Assembly (NCBI RefSeq): GCF_000803265.1
Contig: NW_014575407.1
Coordinates: forward strand, 186,001-250,000
DNA length: 64,000 bases
Direction: 5' to 3'
From: Ordospora colligata OC4
Lineage: Eukaryota > Microsporidia > Ordosporidae
Both the position numbers and the translations under genes were made by a program. Positions 46,801 through 52,639 of the stretch are shown in pieces (within the stretch, counting starts at the first letter, position 1; each line of letters begins with the position of its first letter). Under the pieces are notes generated by a model. The model was given only the letters and a program-made list of their open reading frames with translations. It had not been told where the DNA came from and searched no databases.

Positions 46801-48221
46801 CAGCACACAAACAAAAACATCATCTCCTTCAATGACTCTTTGTTCTCTTTGTACACACCTTGGCTATGTATTCTTGCACACGAACGATCTGCCCCATCTG
46901 TATTTCCTTGTTTTATTTCATTTTCTTTATTCTCATTCGCTTCTTTACATTCCTTGCTTATCACTCCTACAATTCTGCAAACACTTGTAAATATCGTGTC
47001 TAAATCATAAAAACTCCTGGCATAAATCGGACTCATATCCTCAGCATCCACAGACCTTGCTACAAAGTGCTTCAGTGCTGTGTCCATCTCTCTCAAGCAC
47101 ATCTTCATAAGCTCAATGTGCACTCGGAGCTTCCATTCATTGCCTTCAATGCCCTCGCTCAATTGCCCATCCTCAATCTCATTACATATCTTCTCAACCG
47201 AGCAGCAAACAGTTACTACAACCTCAGATATGTGCACTACAAAATCTAGGCTCATAGACTTACTAAGTACGTCCCGAAACAACCCAAATAACTCAAAAAA
47301 TACCCTGAGTCCGCTCATCCCAGAACCAAGCATGTCCGGAGAAAACAGAAAAGAGAACATATCGACCTTCTCTATTGCAAACAAAAATGCATCTTTACTC
47401 CCTGCACATACCTTTCCAAAGCAGTAACATATTTCCCTTCGCATCTCCAAACACTCAGGTGGGCAATACGCCATTCCTACCAGTGCAATATCCATCACAA
47501 GCATCTGATACGTTCCCATTCTCATCAGCACCGAGGCATTCTCACACGTAAGCTTCAGTAATCCACATATCATAGAACACATCTCAACACAGAAAACCCT
47601 TCTGTGTGCCGCAAGGTCCATGAATTGCCGGTTGTCAATCGCAATCCTTACATGTCGATACGCCCTGGCAAGAAACTGTTCAAGCTTAACTTCACAACGT
47701 CCCACCCCCATAAAAAACACATATGAATGATCAAACATCTCGCCAATTGCAAAAAGAGACATCTCAATCAACCCCTCGTCTCCCGTATCAATGTTGCCAA
47801 ACAAATCGTGCATCACTCCAAATACAACTCCGGCATGTATATCTCCTAGCTCTCCAGATATCACTCCCGACCTGCTGAGTGAACTCAGAAGCTTCATTGC
47901 AAGAATCATATTTGGCAAATTGTCACTCTTTAATGTCACGTGAAGTAGTTGCACCAGCTCTGCTCCATGCGTCTTTCCAAGCACAAACTTACTCAATATC
48001 CGGAGCACTGTGTATCGTGCCTCATTTCCACCTGATGTAAACGGCGCTTTCTTTTCAGGTTCTGTGTTTCTAAGCACCCCAATCGCAAACACTGCCAACC
48101 CCTCAAGAAAGTTGTGTGGAAAGAAACACGCATCAAGGAATGCCTCACTTTCGACATACTTCTTTAGTTTTTGTATCTTCATATCGTTCGACTCATTGCC
48201 CAAAAAAAGCTCGTTCATCAT
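37842..48221 (-). CDS. TRA1: Tra1/TRRAP, giant PIKK-family pseudokinase
   Basis: Tra1 is the activator-binding scaffold of the SAGA and NuA4 histone acetyltransferase complexes. This uninterrupted 3459-residue frame is almost entirely HEAT/TPR-like helical repeats (about residues 1-2900, including the FAT region). It is followed by a kinase-like region from about 3030 that lacks the DxxxxN and DFG catalytic residues (IDRDVKKLVV replaces the catalytic loop), and a C-terminal FATC end, VDPRWIAWL, very close to the DPAWHPWL end of TRRAP. The loss of catalytic motifs separates it from TOR, Mec1 and Tel1. Within the pseudokinase is an unusual Cys/His cluster (residues 3192-3251). The twin ATGs at 48221 follow CAGCCC directly. 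Yeast Tra1 is 3744 aa. Confidence 0.92.
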   Translation of the reverse strand: MMNELFLGNESNDMKIQKLKKYVESEAFLDACFFPHNFLEGLAVFAIGVLRNTEPEKKAPFTSGGNEARYTVLRILSKFVLGKTHGAELVQLLHVTLKSDNLPNMILAMKLLSSLSRSGVISGELGDIHAGVVFGVMHDLFGNIDTGDEGLIEMSLFAIGEMFDHSYVFFMGVGRCEVKLEQFLARAYRHVRIAIDNRQFMDLAAHRRVFCVEMCSMICGLLKLTCENASVLMRMGTYQMLVMDIALVGMAYCPPECLEMRREICYCFGKVCAGSKDAFLFAIEKVDMFSFLFSPDMLGSGMSGLRVFFELFGLFRDVLSKSMSLDFVVHISEVVVTVCCSVEKICNEIEDGQLSEGIEGNEWKLRVHIELMKMCLREMDTALKHFVARSVDAEDMSPIYARSFYDLDTIFTSVCRIVGVISKECKEANENKENEIKQGNTDGADRSCARIHSQGVYKENKESLKEMMFLFVCCFKEVMGRIRMADKIGSIDRFSTTEIHVLRKMFERSFDVFLCEVGWSEYVVGEFYSVLSMLWENVAMDISECFCERSFELWIRSERFIGVWKAVCKNAVLGNPVVSYGLRWILTEIGKGRVEEVKWTVRHLVLFFSNNSKKIKRTNVFLMHRTISVLMTKDVRNIKCFEVLFEIFEAFRGMPESSAFFQKYIFDNFLRIVEHLMRLYDSQKKEIFVRLIFALPVSVNLVEADIHVLVRPIEKGMCLDMGTRIRALSILMYVLDFSKHDKIAGLEDVWKKIIKGVYEGLRDSRTSLLCSKILGKLKSYHKMLVDHGEWNVKNMNSKVMQMMVGGDISVCSVFFEAVEKLRGGYECREMEFRSEGTIVRFRKVCGKDIGDEERRIAFKFVTKMLCGMIGIETVKRKKVACDLREIVNEINNSEVVVLDVLEYVYMGKVEKDVRLADIWIDMQCIYDGILGLFSCYETCYEEDAQELLHSIYGLGFINKMIVFYKGRDERMDMLPECEVLLDALAESFRDIDSKMPFRMFLTMIQQGYEAIGKKSEGFWSEFYGSMFLKFEGLCKLSDERSKEAGMNGMLCLAAVMPPREMVRLRMCVKMFSNVYGYFIPPVGEDYELPLKLVIFILRYKYGMMRRCARLEGISDDLESELGVFVEGLYDTNKRVVEFSKRVLLEAMKNEASGILSRHKGIIFKFLKNEYVILNRTMMIRHLEVFVFCVTNGGDMFDESEMRYLIGKFIDNAMHNEELKEIEGAHNGYEDVGKEMFKGCECERSRGDDEVVDIGGIFKNLSELSARDCIEMCMEGLPEVKCSRCMKEIYLNGEARQHQFANEGNELMYWMKEFYMIVIKYSKNVEEIRNGMDHVMRHASEDITDCIRRMYIQRPIDVRKILFEQVEIMMNERQDYKAVILLAGMHNVFEMPEDSRVTMMVMKALNEMRTAKEFLAMMHDERNSMFFKALELGLLLKGQEQVYSEILETYVALDGYGKDYAKKAYAKILSSIGKIGTQFIGCMIRRIHESAVYELCVNLCNESDDFSGMMSEMKNMIAERISQAYFRMEGVRLFDGKVFLNAYKLLCLIGYEMRTIDVQVILGMYSEMRSRAKGGYEIRRLIGRCISFFSVEDFEMLFKDDPWFVMIEGIDPECFSSKLSLQTLKCMLRSVDKKDKEKIQRLVECFGDNKHMLIELFVGMGIKSEELLRYARENIQNVNLRGVLLYYLCTFETGSMYFEMSFKMPYQDRRYTIYCLERLVDTTDVSVFEEIMLVVLRSEVRSKTSGWILFPLMMSRPKLISKRIGIELIGMICKLIKSNVRSQVRIGFRLFRVLYDRYCKWNETMEEGYCEEGMMNVYTMMFAAYVSSEKESVDEMIVGCKLKLNLELLNLVPEKVNTERMLKAVEEEMQGDKCEEYKMEVIKAMLEVVPLSVWMIGEVMIGTMQRIVKGKMIDYKEICVHIENDEIKYTGMSLYNLMSILCDIMDAEMSEDVEGDLMSCLLILKFLIAEYNKNKSAKYFEWIENGIERITYELSETEGMESVICEMCSMFMEALRNEILGVEMVSNKVCIMMPDLRISLSRKMEILDQLSAKGCDEDVLGMLTLSAVNKYKYSGVCIGNEAHEFFMKGLCSRSKELRRGCIDLLDVIVPRNESLRVRWLLNVDWKECRMVEYVFLVMMMYSHDDVRITVKKSRGYGIGDRSVWKKECVEEEPNMCIESIENVLQNAIEGIDVYSDGMSVNEIVDLFYIMQDSVREVLPEILKRAIYRIERADYGEVFEEFSGFVEQMASMPEVIQSFMQGFECILRYAKDECKDGFDRMIEKFSGGDGWYGMLEYADEKQRMKIYERLLDEDGMFGIWRSMCIFPETMQASFLQQIGKVRDAQMKYEEVQKKANDRKISFEKEEYGEWQKRWVECAKELQQWDVCYEYGVHIKNYELEKECLWHMCDFRNQGALGKFSELECVGPRFEQRFYEAFGEFFVNSSLEKIRGCISDGIKELRRYPTCSGIGFKLQMYLQIMIEMIEFEPMLISKADGETLASVLFRWKDKEPCALDGIGIWGMFKTWRVHAYSKLGIVDRIQMDNNTGTRGYGDLQMNGRVHVGMAHTGAKSSGNENGMKIRREIAIRAGNEMAKVLNAFSKAAIAHEYNDVALFQLKEVFDLSSIKVCDAFEKVMHELMCFLSKCEYKTGFDQCNLTNIQYFNDMQCSTLVGMKGMFCEKMGKFSEAEKYYLQSVQVCNALGESWLAWGKFLMSRAEKEERVEYEESFLAILQGVIYSDGKNACKGILKLLRILKKDGSVCEEGLLEKILYEADMSRFVYFVPQFIELLDKKDVSVAEMVLVKIAQEYSQAVVRPLKLCRERLRMRMYPRKSENEFMMHMNKLKMKPASGNERYDAAEKKHYNVFLENVMRVYNQVKNRRYGRELWKMQCYIYESFNSCRFKEEDLVYEDIEKILKNAVQHVIGRKALSAIDQVGVLNEMISHVSLCGVGKELKDEVISCVFRMKSLCPLEEISDLVKFRSKLKRAVEESFCKNDRFGEAGINMMLHRSVHEHRMFEQYCEIRSNYKRMVNIEMFEPRWSYLHRKRIGRNRIHVRGSDGRIYRYEIRKMKGRNGGELVVPQMSLMVNEIMGEHVRLRRKEAELKLFVPVIMCEDLVVECFKEPVHEMSDVYERMLNKYGMSVDECVLLYLNHFASLYEIDEEEMDVIGRKYDLKSRMLKRATRDITSKGKGTTCECPNVKKDRCIQHEEVDASIENDVKAVICAQRERYALNIALKKTSCLGCGEEGIEIEPCTYRYDVTKHQKQEAYEKMYNTFRDDSSIEEYFKNECKSYGRYFWMKDRMLVSYSMNTAFLYLLSIIDRDVKKLVVTKESGCFMNRMVCNEIHDVLSKRRMEDGVISPGYQKFFRKEGIEGTFLSVIYHFAEVLNEGDWYEDALKVFGSRMIEDCAEEMVEKICREGMEKVRHVVGKSEDGTYNVIPMVSKWMDILNVGQVDPRWIAWL

Positions 48222-48471
48222 GGGCTGTTCCTTTTTTTCATTCTTGTCGAAAAAATTGCTCTCCCCTGGCCTCTTGGGCTTCCAAAGTAATTCGGAGTCT
48301 CTGCAGTCTTACCTCTGCATGCTTCACTACAAACACATGAATAATGCATTAACTTGCTATGAATTTATTTAAAATTATGCTCATGCAACATTGATGCTTT
48401 TTATGCATCGTTCAGGTTGTTTTACACTTGAATCAATATACTGATATATAGTCTTCAAACGCACTCTTGTA

Positions 48472-48843
48472 TCACAAAGCATCCATGTCTTTTATCATGC
48501 TCCTGAACGTAGCAAACATCTTTCTTTTTGTGATGATGCGATCTTCTTCATTCTTCAGAGCATCTTGCGATGCATTAAAATAGCTACTTGATTCTTTATT
48601 GTCTCTTATATGCTGAATGTACTTTGTAGGAATCTTGTGATGCGGGGTTCTCTCTTTCAATTTGCTACACAGTTCGATTGTGTCCTTAACGGTATCCGCT
48701 GGAAATGCCATTTCATTTCTGTTTTCACAGGTATTGGCCAGAGACTCAAGTTTTGATGCTATTACAAGGCAGATAGACTCTACATCCGATGTGTCTACTT
48801 CGTTAAAAAACTTGACAACTGCGCCACCTCCTTCTGTTTTCAT
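48472..48843 (-). CDS. Small hypothetical protein, 123 aa
   Basis: I do not recognise this protein. The ATG at 48843 follows CTACCCTG, a CCC signal; the frame is open further up but only with non-ATG codons. The sequence starts MKTEGGGAVVKFFNEVDTSD, is mostly helical (VESICLVIASKLESLANTC) and ends with a basic helix and FRSMIKDMDAL. Its size and helical pattern would suit a small subunit of a transcription complex such as Mediator, and its neighbours are Tra1 and TAF7, but that is only context. A 16-bp dyad sits just upstream between this gene and TAF7. Confidence 0.55.
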   Translation of the reverse strand: MKTEGGGAVVKFFNEVDTSDVESICLVIASKLESLANTCENRNEMAFPADTVKDTIELCSKLKERTPHHKIPTKYIQHIRDNKESSSYFNASQDALKNEEDRIITKRKMFATFRSMIKDMDAL

Positions 48844-48847
48844 CAGG

Positions 48848-48863
48848 GTAGGTGCACACCTAC
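48848..48863. repeat. Inverted repeat, 7-bp arms, 2-bp spacer
   Basis: GTAGGTG at 48848-48854 and CACCTAC at 48857-48863 are exact inverted copies separated by CA. The dyad begins 5 bp upstream of the start codon of the 123-aa gene and overlaps the region between the divergent starts of that gene and TAF7. It could be a protein-binding site; it is short enough to be chance. Confidence 0.45.
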
Positions 48864-48927
48864 ATCTATGAGTTATTGTAAGCACTCAGGATATGCATAA
48901 TACAGATTCTTGTTATTGACATAGCCC

Positions 48928-49665
48928 ATGGAGCAGCAATTCATACTGAGACTGCATGAATCCATCAGACATGTGGTTGACTTGAAGGAGTCACTAATAG
49001 ATATCCAGAGTAATGGAAAGGTGGTCTTGACTCACAAGCTCAAGAAGTACCCGGGTATCATTGTAAGACTGCCTTGTATTGTTGAATCACAGAAGAGCAT
49101 GGACAACAGGCAGTACTATAAGGTTGCAGATATATCAACATTAGTGATTGTGTATCCACATGATGGGTTTGATTTTGACAGGGAGCGTGAGATACACGAG
49201 ATGTGTGGATTGAGTCCTCCACTGAAGTATGCAAAGGCAAGACGGTTCAGAAAGCGAAGCAACAAGATTGAACATGTTGAAGAGATTGAGAAGAGGGTGA
49301 ATGAGCTGCTAGAGAAGGACATCCGAGCCAAGAGTGTTGAGATTGTGTCGAAGGATGACAAGGAGGTTTCTGACGACCTGGATACGCTTGCAGCAGAAAT
49401 TGAAAACAAGTTTGTAGATAAGATTGAAGTGCACGATAAGAATGTCCGGGATGAATCAGATGCCCATGCAGAGCTTATTGAAACTGAGGAGAAGCCGAAA
49501 CAACCACGGAACAAGGAGCTAGAAAGCCTTGAAGCGAGTGTGGAGGAGAAGAGGAAGCAGGTTGAGAATGCACTGAATCCCATCCTTAAGAAGAGATTTG
49601 AGTTTCAGCTTTGTACACTTTTAAGTGAGTTAGAAGAGCTTAAGAAGCGACTAGGCATTGAATGA
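48928..49665 (+). CDS. TFIID subunit TAF7
   Basis: TAF7 is a TFIID subunit that contacts TAF1. The N-terminal domain (residues 1-110) shows the family pattern: MEQQFILRLH (family: EEQFILRLP), GIIVRLPCIVESQKSMDNRQ (family: A.LVDLPCI.ES.KT.D), YYKVADISTLVIV (yKs.DI.QML), then an acidic R-rich phrase PPLKYAKARRFRKR. The C-terminal half is a long charged coiled coil with an end helix (LCTLLSELEELKKRLG). At 245 aa it is shorter than human TAF7 (349). The ATG follows ATAGCCC directly. With Tra1, the histone-fold protein and BRF1 nearby, this stretch is rich in transcription factors. Confidence 0.88.
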   Translation: MEQQFILRLHESIRHVVDLKESLIDIQSNGKVVLTHKLKKYPGIIVRLPCIVESQKSMDNRQYYKVADISTLVIVYPHDGFDFDREREIHEMCGLSPPLKYAKARRFRKRSNKIEHVEEIEKRVNELLEKDIRAKSVEIVSKDDKEVSDDLDTLAAEIENKFVDKIEVHDKNVRDESDAHAELIETEEKPKQPRNKELESLEASVEEKRKQVENALNPILKKRFEFQLCTLLSELEELKKRLGIE

Positions 49666-49816
49666 TTGCATAGTTGAATAGATATGTTTTTATGGGATAC
49701 AAGTATGAATAAAAGTAAATGAATACTGTATTGTGATTGGCAAGTCCTGCTTCATGCATTAGAGCAGTATTTCAGAAATGGTTTTGCAAGACGAAAAAAT
49801 TACTCCTTGGGTTTGA

Positions 49817-50512
49817 ATGAAGTCCAACATGAATCTTAAGATATTGAAGTTAGCAGCGGTAGAGATACTAGCACAGAGTGGATTTGACAGGACGACTGAC
49901 CAAGCACTCAATGTGCTTGCCGATGTGATGAGGCTTTACATCGAGCAGCTTGGACATCGAATGAAGCAAAGCCACGAGAAGGGTGTTGTTGCTGAGTTGA
50001 TGTATGGGATTGTTGTTGACGAGCTGTATGAGGAAAGTGAGTACCATACAGCAGAGCTTCTTTCGTTTCTGCGCTATCAGATTACGATCAAGAATTACCT
50101 CAGCGATAGATACAATGTGGGGAGCGAGGAGTCGATTCTGCATGTGCTGAGGGTTCTTCCGAAGAATTCACAGCTTCGGATGCTTATGAGAAGCGGGGGG
50201 AGCTTGAGCGAGATTAACAAGGTGGAGAGAGATGCTCTTGAGGAGGACCTGAGCATTGATGAGTTCACTAAAGTGTTTATAGAGTCGAGCCTAAAAGAAA
50301 ATAGTAAAAAGGAAGATGAAGAATATAAATTTCAACTTGTTAGTTTTATTGGAGAAGAGGAGGGAACGAAGAAGATTCGAATAAGCGATGGGGAGTTTAA
50401 CGGAATGCTGGAGGGAAGAAAGGAAAGACATGAGCTTTTTAAACAGCCTGTGACTTTTGCAAGTGACTTTTGTGGATGGAAAGACCGGCATGTTTTCAAG
50501 GAGTATGAATAA
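49817..50512 (+). CDS. Histone-fold (bromo-TP) transcription protein, TAF3/TAF8/Spt7-like
   Basis: Residues 7-80 form a bromodomain-associated histone fold: LKILKLAAVEILAQSGFDRT then DQALNVLADVMRLYIEQLG. This is the R..V..I....GF......A...L.DV...Y...L pattern of TAF3, TAF8 and the Spt7/SUPT7L group. The rest has a helical block (LLSFLRYQITIKNYLSD) and an acidic Lys/Glu-rich tail with KENSKKEDEEYKF, and no PHD finger or bromodomain. These proteins pair with TAF10 in TFIID or SAGA. Which member it is cannot be decided; the size of 231 aa suits a reduced TAF8 or Spt7. The ATG follows CTTGGGTTTGA. Confidence 0.7.
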   Translation: MKSNMNLKILKLAAVEILAQSGFDRTTDQALNVLADVMRLYIEQLGHRMKQSHEKGVVAELMYGIVVDELYEESEYHTAELLSFLRYQITIKNYLSDRYNVGSEESILHVLRVLPKNSQLRMLMRSGGSLSEINKVERDALEEDLSIDEFTKVFIESSLKENSKKEDEEYKFQLVSFIGEEEGTKKIRISDGEFNGMLEGRKERHELFKQPVTFASDFCGWKDRHVFKEYE

Positions 50513-50603
50513 TGCTTTGCATTGATGAAATTAAATGTATTTCTGGGACATATAAAAGGGGCTGATAATTTAGTTTGTTATTGATGAAAGGAGCTGGAAC
50601 CCC

Positions 50604-51797
50604 ATGGGAACGTGCCAGAACTGTTCATCGGAGGAATTCACAACCGACACGATGCATGGAGCAGTGTACTGCATGGTGTGTGGGATGGTGCAGGAGGAGA
50701 GCGGAATAGTTGCAGCATTGAATTTCAACACGGAAGGATGCAAGGCAACGCTGAATGGGCAGATGGTTGACATTGAGTCACGGAATGTTGGTACAGGATT
50801 TGTTGATCCGAGCTACTATATTAAGAACACAATAAGTGGAATATGTGCATCGCTTGGGCTTGGTGGAGATCATATTGAGTGCTCGTTCAGATGGTACAAG
50901 CTGCTTCTGCAGCACAACCTGAGTAAGGGGAAATCTATACTTTACACACTGAGTGCATGCATATATATTGTGTGCAGACAGGAGGGAACGCCACACATGC
51001 TGATGGACTTTTCAAATGCGCTTCGGATTGATGTGTTTAAGATTGGAAAGAGTTTTTTGAGGATAACGAGTATGTTGAATATAGACATACCTTTGATTGA
51101 TCCGTCACTGTATATGCCACGGTTTGTGTCGCGCCTGAGGTTTGAAAGCAAAGATGTACTGAGTCTGTCACTGAGGCTAATCAGTAGGATGAAAAGGGAC
51201 TGGATAGTGGTTGGTAGAAGGCCAAACAACTTGTGTGGAGCAGCACTACTGGTGGCATCGAGGATAGTTGGGGAGGAGAGAAGTATCTATGAGATTGCCA
51301 GGACTGTTCATGTGTCTGTGAGCACGATCAACAGAAGGCTGAAGGAGATTGGAGACACGGAGAGTGCGAATCTTAGCATTGAGGAGTTCAATGCGACATG
51401 GCTTGAGAAGGAAGAGGATCCTCCGGCAGTTAAGATGATGAGGGTGATAATGGAGAAGGTAAAAGAGCAGGAACTTGAGTCAGGAAGCAGCGAAAGCATT
51501 CCATACTCAACGCCTCAGAGCAGTATTGACAGCGAAGGATCGTACGATGAGGATGAGATTGATAGGAACATTCTTTCGCCTGAGGAAAGCAGGAAGAGAG
51601 AGATTGTATGGGAGGAGATGTATGGAGAGTTTATGAGTGAACGCGAAAAGCGAATGAAGAGTGGGGTGAAGAAGCATAGAAAGAAGAGAAGGATTGAGGA
51701 GTATGATTCGATTGTTGATGCATTCAGAAGTCTTGAGAAGAGAATGTCAGGGAAGCTGAACTATCAGGCAATTGAAAGCATCTTTGACAATCTGTGA
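50604..51797 (+). CDS. BRF1: TFIIIB subunit BRF1 (TFIIB-related factor)
   Basis: BRF1 is the TFIIB-like subunit of TFIIIB that recruits RNA polymerase III to tRNA and 5S genes. It has a zinc ribbon (CQNC...CMVC, residues 4-29), then two cyclin folds. The first contains ILYTLSACIYIVCRQEGTPH and DPSLYMPRFVSRLRF. The second has RMKRDWIVVGRRPNNLCGAA, the phrase that distinguishes BRF from TFIIB. The acidic C-terminal third includes EEMYGEFMSEREKRMKSG, the BRF homology that binds TBP. The length of 397 aa is shorter than yeast Brf1 (596). The ATG follows GAACCCC directly. The histone-fold gene is 91 bp upstream on the same strand. Confidence 0.93.
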   Translation: MGTCQNCSSEEFTTDTMHGAVYCMVCGMVQEESGIVAALNFNTEGCKATLNGQMVDIESRNVGTGFVDPSYYIKNTISGICASLGLGGDHIECSFRWYKLLLQHNLSKGKSILYTLSACIYIVCRQEGTPHMLMDFSNALRIDVFKIGKSFLRITSMLNIDIPLIDPSLYMPRFVSRLRFESKDVLSLSLRLISRMKRDWIVVGRRPNNLCGAALLVASRIVGEERSIYEIARTVHVSVSTINRRLKEIGDTESANLSIEEFNATWLEKEEDPPAVKMMRVIMEKVKEQELESGSSESIPYSTPQSSIDSEGSYDEDEIDRNILSPEESRKREIVWEEMYGEFMSEREKRMKSGVKKHRKKRRIEEYDSIVDAFRSLEKRMSGKLNYQAIESIFDNL

Positions 51798-51917
51798 TTT
51801 ACAGATCACATTTTTAAATAAAGCATTGCATGGCATTGAGTTTTTGTTTGTGAATCTTTTGAAACTTTGCAGAGAATATGTGGTATAAGTAGCTGGTGTA
51901 TGCTTTGAAGATATTTT

Positions 51918-52187
51918 ATGGCAGATGAAATTACCAATGAGATTGAAGGGGAGATTGAGGAACTGCAGGATGTGTTAAAAGATGAACTTAGGAAGCAACG
52001 AGAGCTTGCTGATGTAGAGGAAGGACTGCTTGAGCAGACATTTACGCTGGAGAAGACAACTGAACAGCACAGAGAAGTAGCATCTGCAACCAAAGCAAAG
52101 ATGTTTTGGAAAAACTTCAAGTATTTGATTGCAGGGATAATTGCAGGTGGATTCCTTCTGATTTATTTGATTTCTTTCATTCTGTAG
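51918..52187 (+). CDS. VAMP/synaptobrevin-like R-SNARE, tail-anchored
   Basis: This is an 89-residue protein with a single C-terminal membrane helix (YLIAGIIAGGFLLIYLISFIL) and a heptad coiled coil before it. The stretch DELRKQRELADVEEGLLEQT then MFWKNFKY resembles the VAMP end region (L..RGE.LD.L...T..L ... MWWKN.K), with an Arg where the zero layer would be. It is shorter than VAMP2 (116) and lacks a longin domain. The next best alternative is another small Q-SNARE such as Bet1. It probably pairs with Qa-SNAREs such as the one at 4972-5694. Confidence 0.7.
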   Translation: MADEITNEIEGEIEELQDVLKDELRKQRELADVEEGLLEQTFTLEKTTEQHREVASATKAKMFWKNFKYLIAGIIAGGFLLIYLISFIL

Positions 52188-52639
52188 TTTCATCTACTGT
52201 ATGTATATAGACATATGAATCCAAGTGAATGTATTGACTTGTAATTAGATGATATTTGAGTGTAATACAAACTCAGTAAACCATCTTTATAATGATATTT
52301 TTGTTGTAGAATTGTTTAGTATACTTTAGTAAAGACGTTTGGTAGAGATGTTTTTCAAATATATTTGGGAATTTCCATTAACAAATGTTATCTTCTGTTC
52401 ATCAACATTATTAGGATTACACGAATAATATAATATACGACTGATGACACAGCATCTAGTTAATAGAATGTAAAAGTGCAATAATGATCATGCATATACA
52501 TCAAAAATAGCGTTTTATGTGTATTAACAAGCATAAATTTACATTAAACATCGCAATATATGCAGCATACACTCACTGTATTCGTATCATTGGTGTGTCT
52601 TGCTTTCAGACAAATTCAAGAATTCCTGACCCTCCCTAA
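52188..52639. other. Gene-free AT-rich spacer of about 450 bp
   Basis: The longest non-coding gap in the window. It contains no ORF with a start signal and no tRNA that I could fold by eye. The last 25 bp (CCTGACCCTCCCTAA before the exportin ATG) hold two CCC triplets, the exportin start signal. A short RNA gene could hide here, but nothing supports it. Confidence 0.5.

Noticed and set aside
38400..48000. Many long plus-strand frames opposite Tra1 (for example 38553-39353 and 43761-44354)
   Set aside because: They have the composition of antisense shadows (Ile, Leu, Ser, His rich), lack start signals and lie opposite a conserved 10.4-kb gene.
48240..48330. Less AT-rich segment upstream of Tra1 as a non-coding RNA gene
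   Set aside because: The segment is in frame with Tra1 for 31 codons and does not fold into a recognisable RNA by eye. It is reported only as a possible leader or exon.
52188..52639. A small RNA gene (snRNA, RNase P or SRP RNA) in the longest spacer
   Set aside because: No conserved snRNA core, pseudoknot or SRP domain sequence is visible, and there is no Pol III box pair I could support.
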